Notes: generated by a model from the letters alone, not told the origin. A stretch of 64,000 nucleotides of DNA from Prosthecobacter vanneervenii (GCF_014203095.1 NZ_JACHIG010000001.1:868001-932000); one strand, 5' to 3'; counted from the stretch's first letter, positions 15,458-24,597 are shown. Numbers and translations are program-made.

Positions 15458-17596
15458 TCAGGGGCGGAAGAGACGCTGGAAGAATTCACTGACCGGATTT
15501 CCCTGATACTGCGGCGGCGGTCTGCGGCCATAGCCAGAGCCGGGTGGCGGCCTGCCGTAGTAGCCGTAGGGCGGCCCGTCATTGGGGTAGTAGCCAGGGG
15601 GTGGCGGCGGGCGGCCATCCATGCCGTAGTAGCCTGGCTCTGCCGAAAGCGTGAGAGGGTCGTTTTCCTCCTCCACCCGCACGGGCTCGTAGGCCACCTC
15701 GTGCGCGGAGGGTTTGGCCTCGATCTCCCGCAACACTTTGGCGATGACGGGTGCCGCCGTGCCGCCACCGGAGAGGCCACCCTCGCCTGCATTTCCCTCC
15801 AGCATGACGGCAAAGGCCAGTGGCGGATTGGTCTCCACGTAGCCTGCAAACCACACCACATTCGCCTTGGCTCCGCGCAGCACCCACTGGGCGGTGCCGG
15901 TCTTGCCATGCACGGGGATCTTCTTGAGGCGCGCGGCGCGGCCGGTGCCATTGGCGTGATTCACCACGCCGTACATGGCGTGGCGGATCATGTCCAGATC
16001 CCCCTGCCCCACAGGCAGCAGCGTCTCGCGGCATGGCGTCACCATATCTCCCACCTGACCGCGCTGGGACTGCGTCTGCATGACGAGGCGCGGGCGCGGC
16101 CTGCAGGCCCCGTTTGCCAGCGTGGCCATGGCCATGGCGACCTGCAGCGGCGAGGCCTCGGTGACACCCTGACCGATGGAAAGATTGGCCAGATCCCCAT
16201 TGGCCACAGCACGTGGCGGCAGGGAGCCTGCGGCCGTCTTGATGGGCAGCACGGGCGCGGCACCGTAGCCAAACTCCCGCGCCATGTAGAGGATGGGCGC
16301 ATCCCGCGTCATCATGGCGGACTGGTAGAAGTAGGTGTTGCAGCTGCGGATGATGGCGGAGCGTGCATTGAACCAGCCGTAGTCATCCTTGGACCAGTTG
16401 TCGAACTCCCTGCCATCAATCATGAGCGTGGGCCCGCACTCAAACTCCTGCATGGCGGGCACTGTGCCGGCACGCAGCCCGGCCAGCACGACCATGGGCT
16501 TGAAGACGGAGCCGGGCGGGTACGTGCCGAGCACGGCGCGGTCAAACAAAGGCCCGTTGATGTCCTGTGTCAGCGCATTGAAATCCGCCTCCGAGATGCC
16601 GCCTGCAAAGGCATTGGGATCATAACGCGGCAGGCTGGCCATGGCGCGGATGTCTCCGGTGTAGCCGTCCACCACCACCATGGCGCAGCGGCGGCCGGTC
16701 TGCGCCAGCGCGGACTCCACGATGCGCTGGGTGTCGAGGCTCAGCGTGGTGACGACATCGCGCCCGGCCACCGGCGGGGTGAAGACCTGCTCATAGGCCA
16801 CGTGGCCGTCATTGCCCACCATGAGGCAGAGCGTGCCATCGGTGCCGGTCAGCTGCTTGTTGTAGGCGGCTTCCAGCCCGGTGGCACCGCGTGTGCGCTG
16901 CCACAGCGGCTCATTGCGCAGCACCTGCCCGCCGGGGGCTGCACCATCTGCGGAAACATAACCCAGCAGATGTGCGGCCATGCTGCCCTGCGGGTAGTGG
17001 CGCACATACTCCGTGCGCACCAGGGCATGCGGATGCTTCTGCGCATCCAGCTTCAGCTCCTGGGTGATGGCATCGCTGACAGGGATGGGCAACTCGCGGC
17101 GGCTTTCATAGTGGCGCTGCAGCGTGTCGGCATCGGGCATGCGCAGCATGGGCAGGTCGGCGTGCATGGCCTCGATCTCCTGCTGCAGCCAGGCGGTGTA
17201 GGCCTCCAGCGTGGTGTGCTGCGCGGCGGGCACGGTGAGCTGCACACGCCGCACGAGGGAGTTCTGCGCCAGCGGCCTGCCAGCGCGGTCCAGGATCTGC
17301 CCACGCGGTGCCGGTATGGCAAAGTAAAAGGGCCGCACATCCGCCCGCGATCCGCTGCCCGGCACAAAGCTGGGTGGCGCAGGTGGCTCGGGCACCTTGG
17401 CCTTGGGAGCAGGCGGCTTGGCCACAGGCTCCGGCGCTGCCTCCACGGGCTGGGCGGCAGGCGCTTGCGGCAGTTGCGGTGATCCTGCGGCGGGCGGCTT
17501 GTCCTGACGGCTCTCCGCTGCGCCGCTGGCAGATGCGGTGAGCAGCGCCGCGAGCGTGAGCATCGCCACCCCACGCCACCGAGCAGGCGGCTTCAT
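15458..17596 (-). CDS. mrdA: Penicillin-binding protein 2-like transpeptidase (class B PBP)
   Basis: 712 aa from the ATG at 17596. Residues 8-26 are a hydrophobic anchor or signal, followed by a Pro/Ala linker to about 80. A pedestal with PAPRGQILDRAGRPLAQN (about 95-112) precedes the transpeptidase domain, which has SxxK in YPPGSVFKPM (Ser363, Lys366), SxN in RSCNTYFYQS (Ser418) and KTGT in VHGKTGTAQW (Lys565). It should cross-link peptidoglycan, as in elongation. The last ~90 residues are a low-complexity tail rich in Pro, Gly and Tyr (RPPPPPGYYPNDGPPYGYYG) ending in SEFFQRLFRP. It is first in a two-gene unit with the GT51 protein. RodA is not nearby. Confidence 0.85.
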   Translation of the reverse strand: MKPPARWRGVAMLTLAALLTASASGAAESRQDKPPAAGSPQLPQAPAAQPVEAAPEPVAKPPAPKAKVPEPPAPPSFVPGSGSRADVRPFYFAIPAPRGQILDRAGRPLAQNSLVRRVQLTVPAAQHTTLEAYTAWLQQEIEAMHADLPMLRMPDADTLQRHYESRRELPIPVSDAITQELKLDAQKHPHALVRTEYVRHYPQGSMAAHLLGYVSADGAAPGGQVLRNEPLWQRTRGATGLEAAYNKQLTGTDGTLCLMVGNDGHVAYEQVFTPPVAGRDVVTTLSLDTQRIVESALAQTGRRCAMVVVDGYTGDIRAMASLPRYDPNAFAGGISEADFNALTQDINGPLFDRAVLGTYPPGSVFKPMVVLAGLRAGTVPAMQEFECGPTLMIDGREFDNWSKDDYGWFNARSAIIRSCNTYFYQSAMMTRDAPILYMAREFGYGAAPVLPIKTAAGSLPPRAVANGDLANLSIGQGVTEASPLQVAMAMATLANGACRPRPRLVMQTQSQRGQVGDMVTPCRETLLPVGQGDLDMIRHAMYGVVNHANGTGRAARLKKIPVHGKTGTAQWVLRGAKANVVWFAGYVETNPPLAFAVMLEGNAGEGGLSGGGTAAPVIAKVLREIEAKPSAHEVAYEPVRVEEENDPLTLSAEPGYYGMDGRPPPPPGYYPNDGPPYGYYGRPPPGSGYGRRPPPQYQGNPVSEFFQRLFRP

Positions 17597-17888
17597 GGCA
17601 GCAGCAGACAAACCTTCCCGGCGATTGGAGATCACAGCAGCGACCATCCTCCAAAAATAGCCACACTCCCGCCGCATCTCAAGCCCGGCTCCATAGACAA
17701 ACACCGCACGCCACAGCGCTACACAGCCCCCGCCCATTTCCCGAAATAGGCGGGCAAAGGTGGGCGCACCCAAAGGCCGCTCGATTCAGCCGCAGAGGGG
17801 CAATGAGGCAGAGGCAGAGGCAGAGGCAGCAGAGATTTCATACCATGCACAGCTGAAAACGGCTCTCATGGGTGGAAGCCAGCGCTCC

Positions 17889-18224
17889 GGCGGAGAGGGA
17901 TCGTCCCGATCCCTCACGCTCCCGCAACGCCCTGCATTCTCGCGTCTCCACAAAGCCGAATTTCCCACACATCATCCAGCGCCATCGCACATCCACAAAC
18001 AAGCGCCCTGTGTGGGGATCAAGATGATCCCCCTCCGTCGCTGCGGCGAAGCCTCTGGCGGAGAGGGATCGTCCCGATCCCTCACGCTCCCGCATCGCCT
18101 AGCATTCTCGCGTCTCCACAAAGCCGAATTTCCCACACATCATCCAGCGCCGTCGCACATCCACAAACAAGCGCCATGTGTGGGGATCAAGATGATCCCC
18201 CCTCCGTCGGCTCGCGCCTCCACC
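17889..18224 (+). repeat. Two tandem 168-bp GGATC hairpin repeat units
   Basis: Units start at 17889 and 18057 and are nearly identical. Each holds GAGGGATC-GTCCC-GATCCCTC and, near its end, GGGGATC-AAGAT-GATCCCC in the inverse orientation. The two stems differ in sequence but are both perfectly paired. The gap 17597-18391 otherwise has no gene. Confidence 0.85.
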
Positions 18225-18227
18225 TTC

Positions 18228-18256
18228 AGACCCGTTTTAACTGATCGTGGTATAAG
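18228..18256 (+). repeat. Short AGACCCGTTTT...GTGGTATAAG repeat
   Basis: Directly abuts the second 168-bp unit. Same short motif as at 35628-35656 and, more diverged, at 13095 and 35181. Confidence 0.6.
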
Positions 18257-18391
18257 CCAGGATCAAAAACACCGCCTCCTCTGCTACTCTGCCCCTCTGC
18301 GGCAAAGACGAACGTCTCGGCGCTGAAGCAAGCACCAGGAATAACGATGACGCACAGATTGCAGGCATAACCGCCTGCATCACTGCCCCGC

Positions 18392-19270
18392 TTACTTCCC
18401 GAAATAGCCCTTCACCTTGACCTTGCGGCCGTAGATGCCGCCGCCTCCGGCGACGTAGAGGATGTCGTGGTCTTTGCCGGCGAACTCGACGCTGACGACC
18501 TTGCCTGCGGGGTCCGGTTTGGCGATGATGCCGGAGAGACGGCCTGCGGTGTCAAAGATCTGCACGCCCAGCTCGGTGGTGACAAAGACGCGCCCTGCGG
18601 CCTCGGTGGTGGCACCGTCTCCAGCGGCGCTCTCCTTGCCCACAGGCAGCCACATCGTGGAGTAGGGCTCCGCGCCGGAGAGCGTGCCGTCGTCCTCGAT
18701 GCGCCAGGCCCACACGTGCTTGCCGCCGTATTCGGAGGCGAAGAGCGTGCGCTCATCGGTGGAGATGGTGATGCCATTCGGCTTCACCACATGGCCCTCA
18801 TCGGCGATGATATGCTTCTTGTCTTTCGTGATGAGGTGGATGCGCTGCGTGGGCGTCTCGGTGAAGTAGAGGTGCCCTGCCTTGCTGACTACCAGATCAT
18901 TGCATTTCACACCCGTGAGCAGCACCTCCACCTCCCCTTTCATGGTGATGGTGATGATGCGCTGCTCTTTATTGTGACAGGCGTAGAAGCGTCCGTCCGG
19001 CCCGATCTGCAGGCCGCTGATGCCGGGGAGATTGTCGAGAAAGAGGTCCGTCTTGCCGGTGGCGGCGTCCAGCTTGTAGATGCCCTTGCCGCCCTTCACG
19101 TCGGTGAAGAAGAGATTGCCCGCAGCATCGCAGCATAGGCCGTCGGTGAAGACATAGCCGGAGGCCGCCTCGCGCCAGGGCTCGCCCTCGATGAGGTAAT
19201 CATGCAGCGAGGTGTCCTGCGCGAAGAGGGAGGAAGAAAGGAGGCAGAGGGAAAGAAGGGTGCGTTTCAT
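18392..19270 (-). CDS. SMP-30/gluconolactonase family protein, exported
   Basis: 292 aa with a signal peptide (MKRTLLSLCLLSSSLFAQ). The six-bladed propeller has family signatures: EGEPWREAASGYVFTDGLC, AGNLFFTDVKGGKGIYKLD, ISGLQIGPDGRFYACHN, KCNDLVVSKAGHLYFTETP, KPNGITISTDERTLFASEYG and GDGATTEAAGRVFVTTELG. The Asn of KCNDL and KPNGI and the Asp of GDGA correspond to divalent-metal ligands of gluconolactonases. It probably hydrolyses a sugar lactone in the periplasm; the true substrate is unknown. The start at 19270 is chosen to put the signal peptide first. Confidence 0.85.
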   Translation of the reverse strand: MKRTLLSLCLLSSSLFAQDTSLHDYLIEGEPWREAASGYVFTDGLCCDAAGNLFFTDVKGGKGIYKLDAATGKTDLFLDNLPGISGLQIGPDGRFYACHNKEQRIITITMKGEVEVLLTGVKCNDLVVSKAGHLYFTETPTQRIHLITKDKKHIIADEGHVVKPNGITISTDERTLFASEYGGKHVWAWRIEDDGTLSGAEPYSTMWLPVGKESAAGDGATTEAAGRVFVTTELGVQIFDTAGRLSGIIAKPDPAGKVVSVEFAGKDHDILYVAGGGGIYGRKVKVKGYFGK

Positions 19271-19286
19271 GCGCGAGTGGTTGTGA

Positions 19287-19411
19287 TCAGTTGTAAATGT
19301 CTTTGCGATGCCCCACGTCCACAATCAGGACGACGAGCTTGGAGTCTTGTGGCAGTCAAAGGTTCAAGGTGTGCTCAAAACGAGAGGATGAAGTTCGAGG
19401 CTGCAGTTCAC
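19287..19411 (-). pseudogene. RelE/ParE-type toxin remnant
   Basis: Directly after the antitoxin stop, a GTG at 19411 starts VNCSLELHPLVLSTP and then stops. In another frame the stretch ends with SKLVVLIVDVGHRKDIYN and a stop at 19287-19289. That ending matches the typical C-terminus of RelE/ParE toxins (VxVGHRxDIY). Only about 125 bases remain where a toxin needs about 280, and the two pieces are out of frame, so an internal deletion has destroyed the gene. Confidence 0.75.
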
Positions 19412-19609
19412 TTACTTCCAGCCCATTTCTTTTTTCGCCTCATCCCATGAGACATTCTCACCGCCTTCGACCAGGAGGGCTTCAGCTCTGGCTACATCGG
19501 CGGCATCTTCCACCTCTGCGCGCTTGGCGTCCATCCATTCGACAAGCTGCCAGAACTGATCCTGCGGCAGTGACTCGATGGCTTTTTTGATTTCAAGCAC
19601 CGCGCTCAT
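19412..19609 (-). CDS. Addiction-module antitoxin-like protein (orphan)
   Basis: 65 aa. The helix SAVLEIKKAIESLPQDQFWQLVEWMDAKRAEVED, followed by an acidic linker and SWDEAKKEMGWK, matches the small antitoxins encoded upstream of RelE/ParE toxins. In family members the C-terminal helix wraps the toxin. The intact start and stop and the lack of damage suggest it is still translatable, although its toxin is broken. It could neutralise a related toxin elsewhere in the genome or be decaying. Confidence 0.75.
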   Translation of the reverse strand: MSAVLEIKKAIESLPQDQFWQLVEWMDAKRAEVEDAADVARAEALLVEGGENVSWDEAKKEMGWK

Positions 19610-19666
19610 GAGGATGAAGGATTGGTTTGCTCAAAGGAGAACCACGGACTGGGCACACGCAGCCTC

Positions 19667-20542
19667 TCACTTCTTCCACAGCCAGCGCATCGTGTCCGGG
19701 AAGATGGCGCCGCCGTGCTTGCCGCTGTGGGTGCCTTCGCCGAAGACAAAGGTGTAGTCGTAGCCTGCAAACTTCAGGGAGGCGGCCATGTCCTGATTGG
19801 ACAGCGGCCAGTTGCCGAACTGGTTGTCGAGGTCGTTCCTGCCATCCTGGAGGAAGACTTTGAGAGGCTTCTTCTCCGTCTTGCGCACGAGGGCGGGATA
19901 GACGTAGCCGCCGCGAATGTTGGTGAAGGAGCCGATGTGGCTGACCACCTTGCGGAAGGCGTCCGGGCGCTCCCACGCCACGGTGAAGGCGCAGATGCCG
20001 CCGCTGCTGTTGCCGCAGATGGCGCGCTGGTCGGGGTCGCTGGTCAGCTTGTAGGTCTTGCTGACTTCGGGCAGGATCTCCTCCAGCAGAAACTTGGCAT
20101 ACTGATCTCCGAGAGAGTCGTACTCAAAGCTGCGATTGCTGCGCGGTTTTTCCTTGGGGTTCTTGGTGGGAAACACGCCCGGATTGATGAAGATGCCGAT
20201 GGTGACGGGCATCTCCCCTTTGGCGATGAGATTGTCAAACACCACAGGCACGCGGAACTGGCCGTCTGCCTTCACAAAGCCGCCGCCGTCGCAAAAGACC
20301 ATCACGCTGGCTGGCTGCTCGGGCTTGTACTGCGCGGGCACGTACACCCACCAGTCGCGTGTGGTGCCGGGGAAGATCTTGGACTCCGTCCAGGCAGGCA
20401 TCTGCGTCACCTTGCCATGCGGCACATCCTCCTTCACCTGGGAGTCCGGCCCGAGGACATACTGATCATCCTGCGGAGCCGCAGGGGCGAGCGTGGCGAA
20501 AAGGAACGAGACAGCAGCGAGTGGGAGAAACGGGAACTTCAT
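19667..20542 (-). CDS. Exported alpha/beta-hydrolase (enterochelin esterase-like)
   Basis: 291 aa with signal peptide MKFPFLPLAAVSFLFATLAPAAP (start at 20542). The body matches the Fes/IroE-like esterase D family: FPGTTRDWWVYVPAQYKPEQ, VMVFCDGGGFVKADGQFRVP, EYDSLGDQYAKFLLEEILPEV, nucleophile Ser in ICGNSSGGICAF, and catalytic His in EGTHSGKHGGAIFPDTMRWLW. Proteins of this type in the Verrucomicrobiota/Planctomycetota are secreted esterases, possibly acting on polysaccharide esters. There are no siderophore genes nearby, so a role in enterobactin hydrolysis is not supported. Confidence 0.8.
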   Translation of the reverse strand: MKFPFLPLAAVSFLFATLAPAAPQDDQYVLGPDSQVKEDVPHGKVTQMPAWTESKIFPGTTRDWWVYVPAQYKPEQPASVMVFCDGGGFVKADGQFRVPVVFDNLIAKGEMPVTIGIFINPGVFPTKNPKEKPRSNRSFEYDSLGDQYAKFLLEEILPEVSKTYKLTSDPDQRAICGNSSGGICAFTVAWERPDAFRKVVSHIGSFTNIRGGYVYPALVRKTEKKPLKVFLQDGRNDLDNQFGNWPLSNQDMAASLKFAGYDYTFVFGEGTHSGKHGGAIFPDTMRWLWKK

Positions 20543-20650
20543 GGAGGAAAAGCGAACGAGGGTTGGGAGCGGCATCTTGCAGCGATGAAAGGCGAGTGAA
20601 GGCATCGCGCAAGCAAAAGCCTCAGATGCTGCCTGATGTGCCGCAGCAGA

Positions 20651-20865
20651 ATATGGAGTGCGGTCGCGGAGTGAAGAATGAACGCAGCTACCGCTTTCCG
20701 TGGGCCGAGCAGAGGTGCAAGCATCACGTAGATATGAGAGGCAGCAGCTCTCACGAACGATGCATCTCTCGCAGGCCGGTCAGCCCACGCCCACCACGAG
20801 ACGCTCGAAAGCGGTGGCTCCGATGCAGGCTTGCGCCTCGCATCTGCGCAACCGCACTCCAAATT
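20651..20865. repeat. GGAGTGCGG inverted-end repeat, copy E
   Basis: 215 bp. It has the same left and right arms as copies B-C, but a different core (GTGGGCCGAGCAGAGGTGC onward). The upstream gap from 20543 holds nothing else. Confidence 0.85.
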
Positions 20866-20888
20866 CACTGCGCGTGCTCACGCAGCCC

Positions 20889-21103
20889 ATTTGGAGTGCG
20901 GTCGCGGAGTGAAGAATGAACGCAGCTACCGCTTTTCGTGGGCCGAGCAGAGGTGCGAGCATCACGTAGCTATGAGAGGCAGCAGCTCTCACGAACGATA
21001 CATCCCTCGCAGGCCGGTCAGCCCACGCCCACCACGAGACGCTCGAAAGCGGTGGCTCCGATGCAGGCTTGCGCCTCGCATCTGCGCAACCGCACTCCAA
21101 ATT
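20889..21103. repeat. GGAGTGCGG inverted-end repeat, copy F
   Basis: 215 bp, nearly identical to copy E over arms and core, and separated from it by 23 bases (CACTGCGCGTGCTCACGCAG) that recur after copy F. Confidence 0.85.
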
Positions 21104-21126
21104 CACTGCGCGTGCTCACGCAGCCC

Positions 21127-21290
21127 ATTTGGAACCGGAACGAAGTGGAGATAGACAGCCGCAGGCTGCCCGAAGGGCGAGCGCAGCGAGTCAATGCGGT
21201 CGCGGAGGGAGGAACGACCGCAGCTACCGCTTTCCGTGGGCCGAGCAGAGGTGCAAGCACCACGAGACGCCCGCAGGCAGCAGCTCTCGC
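21127..21290. repeat. GGAGTGCGG inverted-end repeat, degenerate copy G
   Basis: Begins ATTTGGAACCGGAACGAAG and later shows GCGGTCGCGGAGGGAGGAACG and the E/F-type core. The right arm is not intact. Confidence 0.6.
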
Positions 21291-21302
21291 ATGGCGGACC
21301 CT

Positions 21303-21863
21303 CTAGCTGAAAAATCCTTCCTGCACAGCGACCCAGCGGCCATCCTTCCAGAAAAAGGAATAAAAGGTGGTGTGCCCACCCATCACAGCTCCGTTTTTGG
21401 AACCGCCACCATTTACAATTTCCACCCGTATGGGGCTTTTATCCAAAAGGATGTGTTTCTCACTCTCCGGCTTGTCCGGTGTGTCAATGACACAGCGCTC
21501 AAGCCGGATCGCCAGCCTGCGGTTTTCCGACTCATGATGCCGGTATACCTGATGATCAAAGAGGAAGGTATAACCTGGCACAGACGGGACAAAACCCGGC
21601 GGCCATTTCACAGGCTCTCCGGAAAGCTCATGCCCATCGATCAGGATCACCGTTTTATCGCCTGGGGTGCCATAAAAATCCCGTGCACTCCGGTTGGCAT
21701 CTCCTTCCAAAATATCCTGGATCATGGACGTCAGAATCTCAGCCACCTTGGGATCAACCGAGGGCTTTTTCTTTGAAAACACGAACCCCAGCACCAGAAG
21801 CAGGCAGCAGAGCAGCCCCATGCTTTTCGAGCGTGTCATGAAAGTGCGTGCGACGTTGAGCAT
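21303..21863 (-). CDS. Hypothetical membrane-anchored protein, 186 aa
   Basis: Not recognised. From the start at 21863 it has one N-terminal hydrophobic segment (MGLLCCLLLVLGFVFS), then a polar region with DPKVAEILTSMIQDILEGDA. The C-terminal domain is beta-rich (TVILIDGHELSGEPVKWPPG, YTFLFDHQVYRHHESENRRL, TTFYSFFWKDGRWVAVQEG). The closing WKDGRWVAVQE resembles small lipocalin-like or SnoaL-like folds, but this is only an impression. A start eight codons later is also possible. It is divergent from the PSD1 gene. Confidence 0.55.
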   Translation of the reverse strand: MLNVARTFMTRSKSMGLLCCLLLVLGFVFSKKKPSVDPKVAEILTSMIQDILEGDANRSARDFYGTPGDKTVILIDGHELSGEPVKWPPGFVPSVPGYTFLFDHQVYRHHESENRRLAIRLERCVIDTPDKPESEKHILLDKSPIRVEIVNGGGSKNGAVMGGHTTFYSFFWKDGRWVAVQEGFFS

Positions 21864-22029
21864 GGCCGATTTTACCACGCCACCAAGCCAGCTCAACTCT
21901 TGAAGCAGCCAGCCATGCCCCAGCCAGCCCCCGCTCCTCTTTTGTCTTTTCACACTCCCGCCTTCCCAAGTCACCACCCTGCGCGAGAGATTCCACCTCC
22001 TTCAAACGTTCGTCACATTCTCACACCGA

Positions 22030-24450
22030 ATGCGTCTCCTGCCTTTTCTCCTGCTCTCCATCAGCCTGCCTGCTGCGGCGGCGGTCGATTTCTCACACCA
22101 GATCGTGCCCATCCTGCGCGAGCACTGCGCGGAGTGCCATGCGGGGGACAAAAAGAAAGGCGGCTTCTCCTTCAATGACCGCGCCTCTCTCATGGAGGGC
22201 GGCGAGGACGGGCCTGCGGTGGTCAGTGGCAAGAGCGCCGAGAGCGAGCTCATCAAAGCCATTCTCTCCACCGATCCCGATGAGCAGATGCCGCCCAAGG
22301 GCAAACGCGTGCCCGCCGAGCAGGTGGCGCTGCTGCGGCAGTGGATCGATGAAGGCCTCGCGTGGGAGGAGGGATTCGCCTTCAAAAAGCCTGCGTATGA
22401 GCCGCCGCTGCAGCCGCGCATGCCCGCGCTGCCTGCAGCCGTGGACGGGCGCACGAACCCCATCGACCGCATCCTGGATGCGTATCTCGCTTCCAAGAAA
22501 CTCCCCCGCCCTGCTGCGATCGACGACGCCACCTTCATGCGCCGCGTGCACCTGGACCTCATCGGCCTGCTGCCCACGCCGCAGGAGCAGGAAGCCTTTG
22601 CCCAAGACAAGGCCACCGACAAACGCACACGCCTCATCGAGTCCCTCCTGCAGCGCGACATCGACTACACCGAGCACTGGCTCACCTTTTGGAATGACCT
22701 GCTGCGCAATGACTACGGCGGCACCGGATTCATCACCGGCGGGCGCAAGCAGATCAGCAACTGGCTCTATCAGGCGCTCGTCACCAACATGCCCTTCGAC
22801 CAGTTTGTGCGCGAGCTCATCGCACCGCCGAATGACGAGAGCCGGGGCTTCATTGATGGCATCAAATGGCGTGGCGATGTCAGCGCCGGGCAGACGGTGG
22901 AGATCCAGTTTGCGCAGAGCGTGGGGCAGAGCTTTCTCGGCATCAATATGAAGTGCGCGTCATGCCACGACAGCTTCATCGACCGCTGGAAGCTCAGCGA
23001 GGCCTACGGCCTGGCCGCCATCTACTCCACCCGCCCGCTGGAGGTGAACCGCTGCGACAAGCCCACCGGGCAGAAAGCCGTGCCCTCATGGCTCTTTCCA
23101 GAGATCGGTCAGGTGGACCCGCAGGCCCCGCCCGCCGAGCGCCTCAAGCAGCTGGCCGCGCTCATGACGCACCCCAGGAACGGCCGAGTGCCGCGCACGC
23201 TGGTCAATCGCCTCTGGCAGCGTCTGGTGGGTCGTGGTATCGTGCACCCGGTGGATGCCATGCAGACCGAGCCCTGGAGCGCCGACCTGCTCGACTACCT
23301 GGCGGCGGACTTTGCGCAGCATGGCTATGACCTGAAGCACACGCTCGGGCTCATCGCCAGCTCCCAGGCCTACCAGTCCCACGCCGAGGTGCTGGCAAAA
23401 GACACCGACGACCACGGCTACACCTACGCAGGCCCGCGCGTGCGGCGGCTCACAGCGGAGCAGTTTGTGGATGCCATCTGGCAGATCACCGGCGCAGCCC
23501 CCGTGAAGATGGATGCCGGAGTACTGCGTGGCAAGGTGGACCCAAAGCTGGCGCAGCAGATCAAGATCAGCGGCCAGTGGATCTGGGGCCACAGCGCCAG
23601 TCCCGGCAGCACGCCGCCTGCGGGAGAGGCCATCACCCTGCGCAAGACCTTCACGCTGGATGAAGACCCCGCCAGCGCCAGCGCCGTGGTCACCTGCGAC
23701 AACGGCTACACTTTATTTATCAACAACCGCCGCATCAGCGCCGGGGACGACTGGACCAAGATGGCCGCCGTGCCGCTGCAGACCGCCCTGAAAAAAGGGG
23801 CCAACACCCTCCTCGTGGTGGCCACCAATGCCGGCAAAGGCCCCAATGCCGCAGGCTTCTTCTTTGACGCCCGCGTGCGCAGCGCCTCCGGCAAGGAGAC
23901 GACCATCAGCAGCGACGCCACCTGGGAGTGGACCGCCAAGGTGCCTGCCACCAAGGAGGGCCGCCTGGGTGCCTTTGACGCCAAGGACTGGAAGCCCGTG
24001 GTGGTGGTGAAGGCGCTGCCCGTGTGGGAAAAGACCATCCAGGCGCAGGCCCCCGCGCTGCTGGCACAGGGTGCCGCCGCCTCCGGCCGCATGGTGCGCG
24101 CCGCGCTGATGAAGTCCGACTTTCTCATGCGCACCCTGGGCCGCCCAAACCGCGACCAGATCGTGACCACCCGCCCCAATGACCTGACCACGCTGGAGGC
24201 CATCGACCTCGCCAATGGCAGCGTGCTTTCCGCAGCCATCGCCAAAGGCGCGCAGCGTCTGCTGCAGTCCCCCGCCGCCACACCGCAGGCACTCATCGTG
24301 GGCATCTACCAGCAGGCCCTCAGCCGCCCGCCCACCGCCGCCGAGCTGGCCACCGCGCAGGAGATCCTCGGCGACAAACCCACCGCCCAATCCCTCGAAG
24401 ACCTCCTCTGGGCCGTCTGCATGCTGCCCGAGTTTCAGACCGTGCGGTAG
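22030..24450 (+). CDS. PSD1 cytochrome / DUF1549 / DUF1553 protein with inserted beta domain
   Basis: 806 aa with a signal peptide. An N-terminal planctomycete cytochrome domain has heme motif CAECH (33-37) and the MPPKGKRVP loop. DUF1549 spans about 145-350, with VHLDLIGLLPTPQE and a second CxxCH (CASCH, 309-313). DUF1553 starts near 380 (THPRNGRVPRTLVNRLWQRL). About residues 515-670 are not DUF1553: they look like a galactose-binding/rhamnosidase-N-like beta sandwich (ITLRKTFTLDEDPASASAVV, NGYTLFINNRRIS, LLVVATNAG). DUF1553 then resumes (SDFLMRTLGRPNRDQIVTTR). Such proteins are exported and usually paired with DUF1501; none is adjacent. Possibly redox-linked polysaccharide degradation; the function is unproven in the family. 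Confidence 0.85.
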   Translation: MRLLPFLLLSISLPAAAAVDFSHQIVPILREHCAECHAGDKKKGGFSFNDRASLMEGGEDGPAVVSGKSAESELIKAILSTDPDEQMPPKGKRVPAEQVALLRQWIDEGLAWEEGFAFKKPAYEPPLQPRMPALPAAVDGRTNPIDRILDAYLASKKLPRPAAIDDATFMRRVHLDLIGLLPTPQEQEAFAQDKATDKRTRLIESLLQRDIDYTEHWLTFWNDLLRNDYGGTGFITGGRKQISNWLYQALVTNMPFDQFVRELIAPPNDESRGFIDGIKWRGDVSAGQTVEIQFAQSVGQSFLGINMKCASCHDSFIDRWKLSEAYGLAAIYSTRPLEVNRCDKPTGQKAVPSWLFPEIGQVDPQAPPAERLKQLAALMTHPRNGRVPRTLVNRLWQRLVGRGIVHPVDAMQTEPWSADLLDYLAADFAQHGYDLKHTLGLIASSQAYQSHAEVLAKDTDDHGYTYAGPRVRRLTAEQFVDAIWQITGAAPVKMDAGVLRGKVDPKLAQQIKISGQWIWGHSASPGSTPPAGEAITLRKTFTLDEDPASASAVVTCDNGYTLFINNRRISAGDDWTKMAAVPLQTALKKGANTLLVVATNAGKGPNAAGFFFDARVRSASGKETTISSDATWEWTAKVPATKEGRLGAFDAKDWKPVVVVKALPVWEKTIQAQAPALLAQGAAASGRMVRAALMKSDFLMRTLGRPNRDQIVTTRPNDLTTLEAIDLANGSVLSAAIAKGAQRLLQSPAATPQALIVGIYQQALSRPPTAAELATAQEILGDKPTAQSLEDLLWAVCMLPEFQTVR

Positions 24451-24597
24451 ACCGCAACTCCGGCAGTAGCACGGGCAATCCTGCCCGTAAGCCAGCGGGT
24501 GAAAATCACCGGCGCCTCCCGCACATCCAAAAACACCCCTGCCCAGCGCATTCCGCAAACACGCGCCACCACCACGCCATTCCGCGAACCCGTCACA

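Noticed and set aside
14384..17482. Long plus-strand frames opposite the two PBP genes
   Set aside because: The minus strand holds complete PBP motifs; the plus-strand products are His/Gln/Gly-rich shadows.
20359..21306. Open frames across the GGAGTGCGG repeats around 21 kb (and similarly at 9 kb)
   Set aside because: The frames simply translate the repeated elements in different phases, with no start or domain support.
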